Below, in pieces: positions 46,626 to 58,900 of a stretch of 64,000 bases of DNA. Source of the stretch: Psococerastis gibbosa. Its lineage: Eukaryota > Arthropoda > Insecta > Psocodea > Psocidae. The stretch spans positions 16,982,855 to 17,046,854 of the forward strand of contig OZ020491.1 of NCBI GenBank assembly GCA_963971405.1, written 5' to 3'. The notes beneath the pieces are model-generated. The model worked only from the letters and a program-made list of their open reading frames with translations. It was not told where the DNA came from and searched no databases. Positions within the stretch are counted from its first letter, which is position 1. Every line of letters begins with the position of its first letter. Both the position numbers and the translations under genes were made by a program.

Positions 46626-46763
46626 AAAAACAACACATTTTGGGGTGCTATTTTTCTACGTAGCATGTCCTCTTAATCTCTCCCTGAAACTCCACGATAT
46701 AATACGATATGGACATAGTTATTTTTAGAATTGAAGGAACTGGGAATCTAATGAGGATATCAC

Positions 46764-46882
46764 ACTCCCTCATTAAAATATTATCGAAAATCAATGGATC
46801 CTTCCCCCAACTCGTGCTTTTACGGCACAGTAACTGTTGATACCCTTTCAATTCATAATATGGATAAATTACTACCACAGCC
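46764..46882 (+). repeat. Long direct repeat, left copy
   Basis: About 118 bp (ATTATCGAAAATCAATGGAT through GGATAAATTACTACCACAGC) repeated at 47270-47387 with few differences. Confidence 0.85.
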
Positions 46883-46929
46883 AACAGCCTTACCATGTTG
46901 ATTCCATGAGAGCAGAGCATGTTTCAAAC

Positions 46930-47262
46930 TGCGGCAAACATGGTGGTGTGCACAGCGTTGACAGGGGAACATGGTGGGACATGATATCGCGCTGAGACTA
47001 AACCAGAGGGTCTACGTGCCTGTCGAGTCCTGGTCACCTCCGATTTAATCGTGTGGGTTTACCATGTTGCCCAAGTGGTTCGGAATCCACTATAATCAGG
47101 AGGTCCACCCTATCAGTCAACTCCCCTTTCCCCCGAGGTGAAAGAGTCTGCCCGTAGGGTGCCTCAAGTTAGCAAACAGACTCACTCCCCCCGCCAGGCT
47201 GACAGGGTTGCTTAAAGCAGAAATGCTGAAAGCAGGCGTTGGAAAAAACAACAACAACAACA
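46930..47262 (+). repeat. Dispersed repeat P3, copy 2, with (AAC)n end
   Basis: Reverse-orientation match to 26795-27110, ending in an AACAACAACAAC run. It lies between the two long direct repeats. The core GGTTCGGAATCCACTATAAT is shared with repeat P2. Confidence 0.75.
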
Positions 47263-47269
47263 CTCCCAC

Positions 47270-47387
47270 ATTAAATTATTATCGAAAATCAATGGATCCT
47301 TCCCCCAACTCGTGATTTTACGGCAAAGTAACTGTTGATACCCTTTCAATTCATAATATGGATAAATTACTACCACAGCAAAGAAAT
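47270..47387 (+). repeat. Long direct repeat, right copy
   Basis: Second copy of 46764-46882. Confidence 0.85.
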
Positions 47388-47465
47388 AAAATATGCAGTG
47401 CCGAGTCTAAGATCTAAATATATTATTGTATATATACCGTAAGTACATAATTATTAAATACACCC

Positions 47466-47854
47466 TTAAGAGTGTACAGCCCGTAGGAAATTAGCAGCCC
47501 AAAATTGAATACTTTTTATTTAATTAACTAAGCATGTCATTAAAGATTTGGCTCATCAAAGTTGTAGTAGACTACTTCATGCATTATATTATATTATAAG
47601 ATATTTTTAATTTTCGAAATTGTAGTTTTTTCATGAACATGCAAATATTTTATAAACAATAACTTTTCCAATATTATCGATTTTATAAAAAAAAAACTAC
47701 AATTTCGAAAACTAAAAATACCTTATTATATGTTGCATGAAGTAGTCTTCTACAACTTTGATGAGCCAAATCTTTAATAACATGCTTAGTTGATTAAATA
47801 AAAAATAAAAAGTATTACATTTCGGGCTGCCACTTTCCTACTGTACACTCTTAA
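47466..47854. mobile_element. TTAA-flanked foldback element, family 2
   Basis: TTAAGAGTGTACAGCCCGTA at the left and TACTGTACACTCTTAA at the right. The arms include GGAAATTAGCAGCCCAAAAT and, opposite, GGGCTGCCACTTTCC. Confidence 0.82.
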
Positions 47855-48194
47855 CAATTGGGAAATTTTAAAATCTTGAGCGCGGAGAACGCACAATTTG
47901 TGTGGTGAATGCACTTTTTTTGTTTCTGCGGAAGTGGAAAACTTGCAAACCAAGCACCTGTGCCTTTACTTGCCTCCTTTCAACACGGCCATGCTCCGGC
48001 ATGAGTGAATCAGGATAGCATCCAGGTAGTGAGGGGTTAACTGAGCGTTCAACCTCGAGTAGGCCGCCAGCCGACCCTCTAAAAACCACTACCATCTCAC
48101 GTCAGGTAGCCGGTAGGATCCTGTAGACGCTGGAAGAAAACGTTCATTACTTAAAGGATGGGATGGATAATTTGGGAGGAACTCGGACGGTGGT

Positions 48195-48600
48195 AAGAGA
48201 GTGGAATAGGTGAATGCACAATTTGCACAACGTTCTTCTTCATTATTTGTCTCTTCTACCGAGGGTTGGCGATCATCATGGCAATTTGTACCTTGGCGAC
48301 TGCTGCTCTGAAAATGGCAGTCGTGCTCTTGTCAAACCACTACCTAAGGTTTTTCAAACAGGATGTTATTCTTCTGCTCAGTCCTTCTATCTTCATATTA
48401 TTATTATTACATTATACATATTATTGTTACATGCAGAAGGCGACACTTTTCGTTCCTCATCACATGACCGAAGTATGCTAGTTTCTGTTTCTTAACCGTC
48501 AGCTGCAACTCGTCTTCTGTATCCATTCGCCTCAGGACTTCAGCATTAGCAATTCGTTCTAGTGACTTCCAATTCTTATGTTGTGGAAACTAATTGCTGG
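48195..48600 (-). pseudogene. LINE ORF2 3' fragment
   Basis: The minus strand reads RMDTEDELQLTVKKQKLAYF, GHVMRNEKCRLLHV, then, after breaks, ITSCLKNLR and VAKVQIAMMIANPR. Same family as 37560-37835. Stops and frameshifts show it is dead. Confidence 0.8.
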
Positions 48601-49082
48601 GAGCCCTGTTTCCACAACAATTTCTCCACATTTTCTGTTTTAGGCTAATTCAATTTTGAGTTTCTTTTTCTATGTGCCTTCTTCTTCTACCGGACTCTTC
48701 ACAAATACATGTGAAAGGGTTGGAACATAACGCCTTCCATGATAAAATCCGGGGTAGGGGGCGGTGAATATTGACTTAACGCCTTTTTCGCCGGACCCTT
48801 CAATTGATTAGAGAAAGCCTTCTACACTGTCACTGAGGTACTAGCACAATGACAATGACAGAGCTACCTGATTTTGACGATATTTTGACGATTTTACTTT
48901 AACTTTCTTGTCTATTACTTGTTGATTACTTCATTGCATAATTCAACAGAAGTGTATATTTATTTATTAGTTATCTATTTATTGGTGACATTTTACTTTT
49001 TATCGTGTGGTCACAAGACAACACCATTTTTTTTACTTTCAATTTAGATAGTGTGAATCCATATCTATGTCCTGGCACTTAA

Positions 49083-49468
49083 GAGCCAACCGGAGTCGCC
49101 CATATTCCATTTTCTGTTCAAACTTCGATGTCTCATGAAATATGGAAAGCAGAACAATGAAAAAATGCTGAATCGCAAGAAGAATGTTTTCACCTAATTT
49201 TGATATATAGTATGTTGCAATCATCAATACCGATAGGCTATAGTTAGTGAACTTGATACGCAAAAAATAACGGTCACTCAGGAGTTCAAGTTGAAGGAGT
49301 TCATAAACTGTGGCGAATTGGGGTTAGTTAAGGCCACATACTATGTATCAAAATTAGAAGAAAAAATTCTTCTTTCGATTCAGCATTTTTTCATTGTTCT
49401 GCGTTCCATGTTTCATAAGAAATTGAAGTTTGGACAAAAAATGGAATATCGGCGACTCCGGTTTGCCC
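49083..49468. mobile_element. TTAA-flanked foldback element, family 1, copy 2
   Basis: TTAA at both sides (49079-49082, 49469-49472), and ends of the AACCGGAGTCGCC / GGCGACTCCGGTTTGCCC type. The right arm is open for about 60 codons (FINCGELGLVKATYY, then QHFFIVLRSMFHKKLKFGQK). Confidence 0.88.
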
Positions 49469-50334
49469 TTAAGCTGAAAACGTATATTATATTGATTATA
49501 CTGCTTGAAAACGGGACAGATTGATGTATTGTCATACTACTCATGTTATTAGCACGCCCCAGTGCCATTAGTTTTGCTACAGCGTTTTACGTTTGCGCAA
49601 TAACTTTGTTCGCATTATTGAAGGAAGATGAGCTTATTTAATGCCCATCGATAATAATATCTATCGATGAAGCTCTTACGATATTACTTGTTCAAGCGTC
49701 AGTAGGTGACATTGCATCAAAGCCTGTATGCGTTACCACATTGTTAGCTATTTTAGTGCGCCTTACTAATTGTTGTACTGCAACTTAATTAGCGAATCTG
49801 TACTAAAAAGCAGGTGACGTTAATTAGTTAAGTAGATATTTTTATCCTTCTCAATCAATTGGAAGCTTTTTATGTGGGGAAACAAAATTGTCATAAATTT
49901 ACTGTTTGAACATTGGGCGAATTTTGAGCTTTTCCGCCCACTCTTACAACTAACATATTGCTGTGTTTAATTAATATTAATAATTATTTCTGTTCTTAGC
50001 TCACGAGCAAAATTTGTCTTTACTTTTACATTGGGCGAATTTTTGGCTTTTCCGCCCATTTTTACAATTAACATATTGCCGTGTTTAATTAACATTAACT
50101 GAATCATTTCTGGTCTTAGCTCGTTCTTGTAATTTAAAATGTTTATTTATTTTTATTTCTTCCCCTACATTGTAGCTTATTTCTCTATACTTCTATTTTA
50201 AGGCGATCAAAATTGGTTGGTTCATGCAATCCATTGCTTCACCAACAAATTCGTAAACAATTACAACTGTCTTGAGCCCGATTAGAGATCAGTTGGAATG
50301 CATTTGACCAAGTTTGATCCCCTAGTAGCAGTGT

Positions 50335-50525
50335 TCGTCGGGTCAATAACGACTTAGGCCTCATTTGGGCCCATAGAGCGACCCCGACTTGACTGTCCTA
50401 TGCCAGCCCATAGGACAGTGGACCTCCTGATTATAGTGGATTCCGAACCACTTGGGAAACACAGTGAAGTCACACGATTAGTTCGGAGGTGACCAGGACA
50501 AGTCCTACCATGTTTCCCTACCGGA
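50335..50525 (-). repeat. Dispersed repeat P2, copy 2
   Basis: Reverse complement of 32200-32390 with very few changes. Confidence 0.8.
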
Positions 50526-50529
50526 CACT

Positions 50530-51250
50530 TGATCCCCTATGTCTATGACAACATTTTTTTTCTTCGATATTAGACAGAACTCAGCCTCATGAAAAATGAA
50601 CAAAATATCTTCACTTACTTTACTTTGAAGCAAGCTTGTATTATTGTATACTTGTAGTATTCGACAGACTTATATATTTATATATAATTTAAGTTATAAT
50701 AATAATAAAGTCTTTATTGAAAAAAAATGAAGATACAGCGAGATTAGGGCCTATGGCCCTCTCTTACACCTAACTGTACATATTAACGATAGTATAATTG
50801 AAATATAATTTTGTAAACTACATTCATACAGAATATCAGTCATACTTTCCATTCAAGAAAACAGTCACACTACTTCACATTCACTATCATCTACATTCAC
50901 ACTCACATTTTCTCACAGATTCACACGCAGCCTATAGTTATAGGCCTAAGACTGGCGTGACAACCACATGAATGCAGAAGCCTAAAAGGACAAGGTAGCA
51001 AATAAATAGCCTAGACACATAATATATAAGTTATAACTTTGCTTCAAAGTAGAGTGGTTGCACAAATAGAGTGAATTTGAGTAAATAATAAAAAGATGAG
51101 GAACTAAATAAAACACGATGAGTGTGGAATAATCATAAAAACGTATTTGCCAACAGTGCACTAATAAAACCATATAATTTAAGGGCACTTATGAATAAGA
51201 ACGTCACACACGTAACTAGCTAAAATCAAACGAGATAGTGCTCAGGTTGA
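50530..51250. other. No gene seen
   Basis: AT-rich intergenic DNA with an (AAT)n run near 50698-50708 and a CACACTCACA-rich stretch near 50860-50930. No coding sequence is recognised. Confidence 0.5.
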
Positions 51251-51259
51251 ATGAACTAA

Positions 51260-51408
51260 GGCGGGTATTCCACCGACGTCAATAGTGATATTAATGCTGA
51301 TATTGACGTGGTAGCAGACAGTTTTAGACTGTCTTTAATGTCTGCTACCACGTCAATCACGTCAATAGCACCATTACTATCACTATTGACGTCGGTGGAA
51401 AACCCGCC
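51260..51408. mobile_element. Foldback MITE, GGCG...CGCC superfamily, arm type 4
   Basis: GCGGGTATTCCACCGACGTC pairs with GACGTCGGTGGAAAACCCGC, and TAA flanks both ends (51257-51259, 51409-51411). The centre has GACGTGGTAGCAGACA and TGTCTGCTACCACGTC, the clearest copy of the shared core. Confidence 0.92.
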
Positions 51409-52204
51409 TAAACGTATGAAAATCTGTTTCAAACTACCTTAATTAGTTTAGAACAGGGGTTCTAAAAACTGTGGTCCACAGACATATATCAGGTGGTCCA
51501 CGGGCCAAAGTAAGAAATAAGAAAATAAAAAAATAAAACGGCTGTATTATTGGAAATTTGAAATAAAATACAGTAAGTCTTGGTACTGAACTACAAAATC
51601 CGCCCGATACCAGTTTGAAACATTTAATCAAATATTAGCACGTAATCTTCGGCACAAGCTACTTAATCTTGGTCCTAGAATTTAACGATTTTCCTATCAC
51701 AACCATAGGGGTCCAGAAAATCCTAAAATAATCAAGTGGTCCACGGACAAAAAAGTTTGGGAACCCCTGGTTTAAAAAATCAGATCGGGCAACTGAATTT
51801 TAAAGTCTAAAACTACTTGAATCTTAACCCATCCCGTGAAAAATAGTCCCCCCCCCCCCCCAATTGCTCTTAATTCAGGGGAGAAATTACAAGAAATGTT
51901 ATAAATTAGCCAAGCATACGAAGAATCCTATTCGTGACGAAAGCTACGAGAAACTATGACATTTCTGGGGCAGTGACATTTAGATGGAGCAGATAGGGCG
52001 CAACAAGTGGCGCAATGGATATCAATTTCTGTAATCTGTCGGACACAATATATGTGTTCGAACACGGCAACAGCGCAATCAGAAAAAGGAGGGCAACACT
52101 AAAATAAAAGGGCGGATTTAATGGGTGGGAGGGAGGGGGGGGGGGTTGCAAAGCCTACAATCAGAAAAGTAAACAAATTGTTAATAGAATTCTAGTACCT
52201 ATGC

Positions 52205-52390
52205 TATGTACGATACGGGTCTCCCCCGGGGAATTATTTTGAAAAAGAATAGGCCCAAAATAGTGGGATTTACGCACTTTGAAAGCAGTTATGCTCATAT
52301 TTTACATTGAAGAATATTACAGCTAACAAGGGGGGCCCGGGGGCTACCGTGGGGAATGTTTTTTAAAAGATAGGTCTGAAATAGTTTGTC
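52205..52390 (+). repeat. Dispersed repeat related to 10150-10315
   Basis: Shares GGGTCTCCCCCGG and TAGGCCCAAAATAGT-like text; two imperfect units. Confidence 0.5.
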
Positions 52391-52597
52391 GACAAAGCTT
52401 TGACTTTTGAACCGGTCTGGCTAAGCAATAACTATGTTCTAGTTCACTTCAGAGAGCCCGAAATATGGCATTTCTATATCAGGTCTGTTAGGACAAAGTA
52501 AACTAGTACAATGTCTACAGTCCAAACAAACTCGGGGGAAAAAATCCCTTTTACAAAATTAACCCTATTTGCGGCCTATGAGTGAAAAAGGGATAAA

Positions 52598-52905
52598 AGC
52601 TGGCCATTCACGAGGGCTCCAAACGGACTCGGGCCAAGCCAAATGGCGCGTCTTGTTCCATTTGGCGTTAGCGCCATTTAGAGGGGTCATCACGAATACG
52701 CTGAACCAGTCGCTCCAAATCATTCAAATTGTACAGTGTAAAAGTACCTCTTCCATATCGTCACACGGTACAATATGAAAGATTTGGAGCGACTGGTTCA
52801 GCGTATTCGTGATGACCCCTCTAAATGGCGCTAACGCCAAAAGGGAACAGGACGCGCCATTTGGCTTGGCGGGAGTCCGTTTGGAGCCCTCGTGAATGGT
52901 CAGCT
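52598..52905. mobile_element. Long foldback element with 130-bp arms
   Basis: The arms run from GGCCATTCACGAGGGCTCC inward past GGCGTTAGCGCCATTTAGAG to CTGAACCAGTCGCTCCAAAT. They pair almost perfectly around a loop of about 40 bp. Ends AGCT...AGCT. Confidence 0.87.
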
Positions 52906-53249
52906 TAATGGGTTTGGAAAACTCAAGACCACTCGGAAATGTCTTAGCTGCCACCTTCAGGTCTGAGAGCGCAAATGTTTTATTGGGTGTCGGTGGGCGT
53001 CTGAGGTGTAATTGCCGATATACTAACAAACAATGTAAAAGAAACAAGGACTATTTAAACACAGACATCCTCACAATGAGGAATACTCAGGTATGTTCTA
53101 CAACTGAAAATATGGTCAAACCCATATGCCACCCGAAGAGTATTAAGAAATATTACAGGAAAGGAGCCTCCCCGAACATCGCTTTTTATACACGTGAACA
53201 AAAAACCGATCGGATGCACCCCGGGCAACGGGAAACATCTAGCGGCTAA

Positions 53250-54235
53250 TCCTTTCACCACCGAGAACTAATCTAAGACTTTTGGGTGTGCACCGACTAT
53301 GACGTTAGGTTGGCAGAATACTGTACCGAGAAACTAGGAATCTCTAACTTGGACAAGTACAGAAAGAAAGAAAGACTCTTAATATTGGTGTTGGAGAACA
53401 CAGAACAGGCAAAAAGGAAAAGAATCTTATTTGGACTAAATCAATGTTAGAACCCATAACTATCTGGGTTCATCCGCCATTTCTCTATTAACTGGGTTTT
53501 GGCCAGCTTTGTTAATCCCAGAACTAGTCAAATTAAGCTGCATCTCCCACATGACTTCCCGAATCATAACAACAGAAGATAATTGAGCCATGATAAGAGG
53601 GGAAGTTGTGCATGCGCAAGTCTATGGCTCAGCCATTTACTAAAGTACGACAGTGCAGACAGTAGTGTAGCTTTGAAAGTGTTCGCCTATGCTAATTAGT
53701 GAATAATTTTCTTGGCACACTCAGTTTTACATGGGACTGCTACTATGAAATACTGATAAGGTAAAAAATAGTAGGGTGCATAGCAAGGCCATAGTTTTGA
53801 TAATTCGATGAAGCATGAGAATCCTTTACCACCCACCAAAGAACTAGTGACAGTGAACCGTACATGCTTTCGTATTTATCAATAATTAGTATAGTTACCG
53901 AGTTACATAATATGACTACTATGAGTAGTTCCATGGTAAATAATTGTCCTAGGGTTAAATTTCGGCTGCCTCAACTTTCCCCATCCCAAGGCACCGAATT
54001 GATGGAACAAGACCAATGTAATACAACACAGTAATAATAGCAGGGTATGCATTGTATTGTGGCATGAACTATCCATCATTTTCTTCAAAAAATATTTTTT
54101 TATTCAGAACCAAAACTTTGCTTTGTTTCGTTTTGTTACTCCATTTAACACACAAAGCGTGCCTGAAGTAAGAAAGCATGGATAGAAAGATTTCGCAGAA
54201 TAATTATTTTTTAGTCATTTTTTAATAAAAATTGA

Positions 54236-54280
<45 letters not shown>

Positions 54281-55127
54281 TTTTTCTCTTAGAACCGAAC
54301 AAGGGGCAAGCGATTTATTGGGTTTTGTTTACTTTAATAACGGCGACTTCTAACGTCGAAGCCGTTTTGGAGGAAAATTGTTTTTAGCCGTTTTTGGAAG
54401 GTAAAACCACGAAAATTGAATTAGTCCAAAATAAAAATAAAATGCTAGTTCTATGGGTATATGATTCTATGATTCTAACTTTACTAAGCCGAGAGGGAGC
54501 TGACCGTAGATTTCAGTCACTCCTGGATCACCCAATAATCTGTTAGTTTATGTTGTTTACTTTATTTAATATGTAGGAGATAATTATAAGGAGTCGTCCT
54601 ATGCAAGTATATGACTATTTAGTAACCTATAGATACAGTAACTACTATATAACCAATATATGGGCCCATCAGAGAGAAATCTAAAGGGTCCCTACTACCT
54701 TGTTTTACTGATGTAAACTCGAATCATTAGCATTGTAGGAAATGCTAAGTAAAATTGTAATATTTGTTGTATTGTTTTATTGTTGGTACTGCATATTGTA
54801 TTAAGGAAGGAAATAAATTATTTATTTCATACACCTTATAGTACTACTAGTACTACAATAGTACTATGAGGATATTTTTTTTATTTTTGGGGTAGTCATT
54901 CCGTTAAATTGATAGGCGATAGAAATTTACCAAATTATCAAATGCATGGAAATTTATAATTTACCAATAATTAAAAATACCTTATAAAATGGTATATGAA
55001 AATATAGTCCTCTACTACTTAGATAGGCCAAATGTTTATCACTTACGTATTAAATAAATTAACAAAATAAACTAACAGATTTTAGGGTAAATATCTCTTT
55101 TACATATAATTTCTCGAGTATTTGCGC
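53250..55127. other. Intergenic region without recognised gene
   Basis: Contains a (TA)n run at 54240-54272 followed by poly-T, a decayed P5 repeat (53890-54070) and a decayed foldback family 2 copy (about 54940-55100). Short ORFs carry no known motif. Confidence 0.5.
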
Positions 55128-55350
55128 CTCTCTTAAATAAATAAATAAATATAGACTTTGTTGTAATTATATTACTAAGCCAACCTAGCGGAGTTAGGGC
55201 TATAAAGCCCTCTCTTACACTCAACTAGGAAGACGCGGCTGCTTTACATGCCCTCCGAAGGATGGCCCGAAAATGTGGTAAGTGTGGGACTCGAACCAAC
55301 AACCTTACGGGTGAAAGTCAGAGTCTGTACCTCTACTCTAAATGTCCTTC
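55128..55350 (-). mobile_element. tRNA-derived SINE, type 1
   Basis: Tail AGGGCTTTATAGCCC, head with GGTTCGAGTCC box B on minus. Same family as 46418-46625. Confidence 0.85.
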
Positions 55351-55399
55351 TCTTATTGCTCATATAGAAAAAATAAACCCAGCATTGTGACTTGCTTAA

Positions 55400-55784
55400 G
55401 GGCAAACCGGAGGCGCCAATATTCCATTTCTGTGCAAACTTGAATTTCTCATGAAATATGGAACGCAGAACAATGAAAAAATGCTGAATGGAAAGAAGAA
55501 TTTTTTCTCCTAATTTTGATATATAGTATGTTGCAATCATCAATACCGATCGGCTATAGTTAGTGAACTTGATACGCAAAAAATAACGGTCACTCAGGAG
55601 TTCAAGCTGAAGGAGTTCATCAACTGTGGCGAATTGGGGTTAGTTAAGGCCACATACTATGCATCAAAATTAGGAGAAAAAATTCTTCTTTCCATTCAGC
55701 ATTTTTTCATTGTTCTGCGTTCCATATTTAATGAGAAACTGAAGTATGAACAGAAAATGGAATATCGGCGACTCCGGTTTGCCC
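55400..55784. mobile_element. TTAA-flanked foldback element, family 1, copy 3
   Basis: Perfect TTAA at both ends (55396-55399, 55785-55788) and GGGCAAACCGGAGGCGCC / GGCGACTCCGGTTTGCCC termini. It lies about 135 bases upstream of the DUF229 start codon. Confidence 0.9.
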
Positions 55785-55920
55785 TTAACTTCAAATAATA
55801 GCTCGTTTAAATAGCTTTCAATTGATCCCCCCCCCCCTTATAAGTTTGATTGAATTTGATTTAGCCCTATATTAAGACTGTATAAAACTGTTGCAGGTAC
55901 AGGAGCCATGTGAGCAGAAA

Positions 55921-58900
55921 ATGAAAAAATGGGGTGTTTTGCGGGTGGGCGCCGGTCTGGCCGCGTTCACCCTCATCAGCTTCCTATACATGATCAGCGA
56001 CCAGACCAGATGGCCCCGCATCGCCATACAGACCGGTACACAGCCCACAGGTATGATATGTGGAAACAACACGTAAAGGACACCGTGGAAGAGAGTGAGA
56101 ATAACAGAATCAAATTAATGACAAAATGAGCCTCTAGCGTTTATACAAGACAGGATCAATCACGTTAACGTCCGACCGGGACGAGTTCAGGAAATGGGTT
56201 CTGGGTGACCCCCCCCCCCCGCTGCGCACGCGGGACTAAGGGGGAAGAAGAAGAAGAAGGATCAACCACAGTGAAATAACCACTGAAATATCATCAGAAT
56301 GTGAGACTTTGGGCTTTTAAAATTAAACAATAAAAAAGACAATTAAATTTAAAAGTCAGCATAGCTAGCTTTTTACGGTATGTTTGACATTGAGGATATC
56401 AATCCCAAGGGCGGATTTCGCCTCCAATTTAGGGGGGGGGGGGGTCAGCGGGCAGATTCAGTGGATTATAACATTAAAAAACATTATTAGTTTTAATGCC
56501 CACTGTAAATCCATATTATCTAGTGTAATATCATTTAATTGGGGGGGGGGGGGTTCAGACCCCCTGACCCCCCTTAAAATCCGCCCTTGTTGATCAATCT
56601 TTAATTTGGTTTATTCACATTAATTTCAGATTGGGGGGAATACCTTGTGAATGGACCCAACTGCAGGATCAAAAACATAGACCCATTCCATGATTCAATC
56701 AAAGCGTTTCTGGCGCCAACTACGCCCGTAATTTGTTCAGTACACCCTCCTCTGTCACGGGTATTGGAGCAAGATGGCAAAAATGTTTTGCTCATTGACC
56801 AGGCAAGCCAGTTTCTGTTGTTTATTTTCCAGGGGCATGCTGCATAATTCAAAAGATACCACTCTACCGTATGATAATCAGCAGACACCAAAACAAAAAC
56901 AAAAAAATCGTATAATATATCCACAGTGGAAGCATAATTATACTGCGTTGAGCTGTGTTTAACGTTGGCGAAAATGTCCCAGGGTAGGGGCAAAAATAGC
57001 TAGGTGTCGCACGGCTTAATACTTAGGGATGGTACAACTACTGACGTTCTAATGCCTTGTGTATTCCCAAATAGAAAATAGTGGCTCAAAAGTCAAACAC
57101 AATAGTTCTTCTTCAATACTTCTTCTATAGGCTAATAATTTTTATGGCTGTTTCAGAGTTTGATAAACAAGTACAAAATATCTGTTGCTCACCGCATCGA
57201 GTGTTGTTACTCTATCATCTCAAGAATAAATCAAAACATAAGCAGCTTCACAGCAGACGCTGACCGCCTGTACAGGTAATATATTAAGACAGAATAGTCT
57301 CAGATCAAGAGCGACATTGACGCCTACTCGATAAATCGATCGCAAGAGTATTGGCTGGCATGGAAATGGAAACTACTAGGGAGAAAAGTTATAGCGATTT
57401 ATCTCTTGTTTCAGCGTAACCAACTGTGACAAAATCTACAAAAGAGCCATTTTGGCAGATACAACAGAATTCCTAATAGTCAAATGCCAAAGCATAGCAA
57501 GGAAGCAAAAAAGGGGAAAATACGTTTACGAGCATGCTCACGCTCTGGTTCCAATGTTGCCAAAATTAAAACAAAAATTAGGAAAAATTCAAAAGAATGA
57601 GTTTGTAACAAAGAATATAAGTGAAGAAAGACTGAACGTGCTTATAATCGGTATAGATTCGGTGTCTCGTCTGAGCCTACGAAGGACAATGCCGCACTCG
57701 CTTAAATATTTTGAGAAAAACGACTGGTTCGAGTTTGAGGGGTACAACAAAATTGGCGACAATACATTGCCCAATTTAATGGCCATTCTTGCCGGGAAAA
57801 CAATGGAGCAGGTCCGCAGGGAATGTCCAATGGAAAAACTCATGGATAACTGCTCGATAATTTGGAAGGATTTCAGAAGAAACGGCTACGTAACAGCTTA
57901 TGCAGAAGATATTGCCAGCCTGGCTACATTTAATTACAAGTAAGTAATTGCAGCCGAGGGGGTAAGCCCATGGTGCATGGCGTATCTAGAGTTTAGTGGT
58001 TAATTTCCACCAATAATATACGTGTAAATGCAAGTTGGTGCAAAAATGATTAAACTCGAAAGCTAATTTATCCAAATAGCCTATCACCCATTATACTTAA
58101 ACATCGTAACAAGAACCGGTCCGAGTTTACTCGAACATGCTTTCCAATTTATCGATTAGTAGAGAGAGAAAATGATTAATTTCATGGTAAATAATTTTCC
58201 TATTGTTAAATTTCGGATATCACGGGGGGGGGGGGGGGGGGGGGGTCGTCCACCTAACGTCACTGAAGGTGACGAAAATTCTAGATAGGTCAGACCTACA
58301 CATTACCACACAGCAATAATGGCAGGGCACGCAATGCATTTGAGCGTGAATTTGCTTTCATTAAAAAAAAAAAAAAAATGCACAAAACCCAGTTCCTTGG
58401 AAAACCAAACTATCCGGTTTCATTACTCAATTTAACACCTAAAACATGCTTGAAGTTAGAAATCATAGATAGAAAGGTTTCGCAGAAAAATGATTTTTTA
58501 GTCATTTTTCACTAAAATTTAATTATTTTTATTTTTTACCCCCAGAAGCAAACTATCAAGGGGCAAGCGACCCCCCCGCATTTTATTAACACTAATAATG
58601 ACTACAATATATGTGAATTTAAAAGAAATCGTTTGAGCCGTTTTTGAGAAATAATTTTTTTAGAAGTTTTTTTTAGGAGTTTTTTGAGAATAAAAACCTC
58701 CCAAATTGAGTTAGCCCAAAATAAAAAATATTATCTCGAGGTATGATTTTTATAAACCTACATGCCGAATTTCATTTAAATCGACCGAGTAGTTTGCCCG
58801 GAAATCGATGAACAGACAGACAGACAGACAGAGCGGCAGACAGACAGATATTTCGTAAAAACCACTTTTTTGGGTTCCTGGGACCTCAAAACGTGTAAAT

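Noticed and set aside
52724-53249. Overlapping 107- and 117-aa ORFs
   Set aside because: They overlap the long foldback element and carry no recognisable motif; probably transposon-derived or chance.
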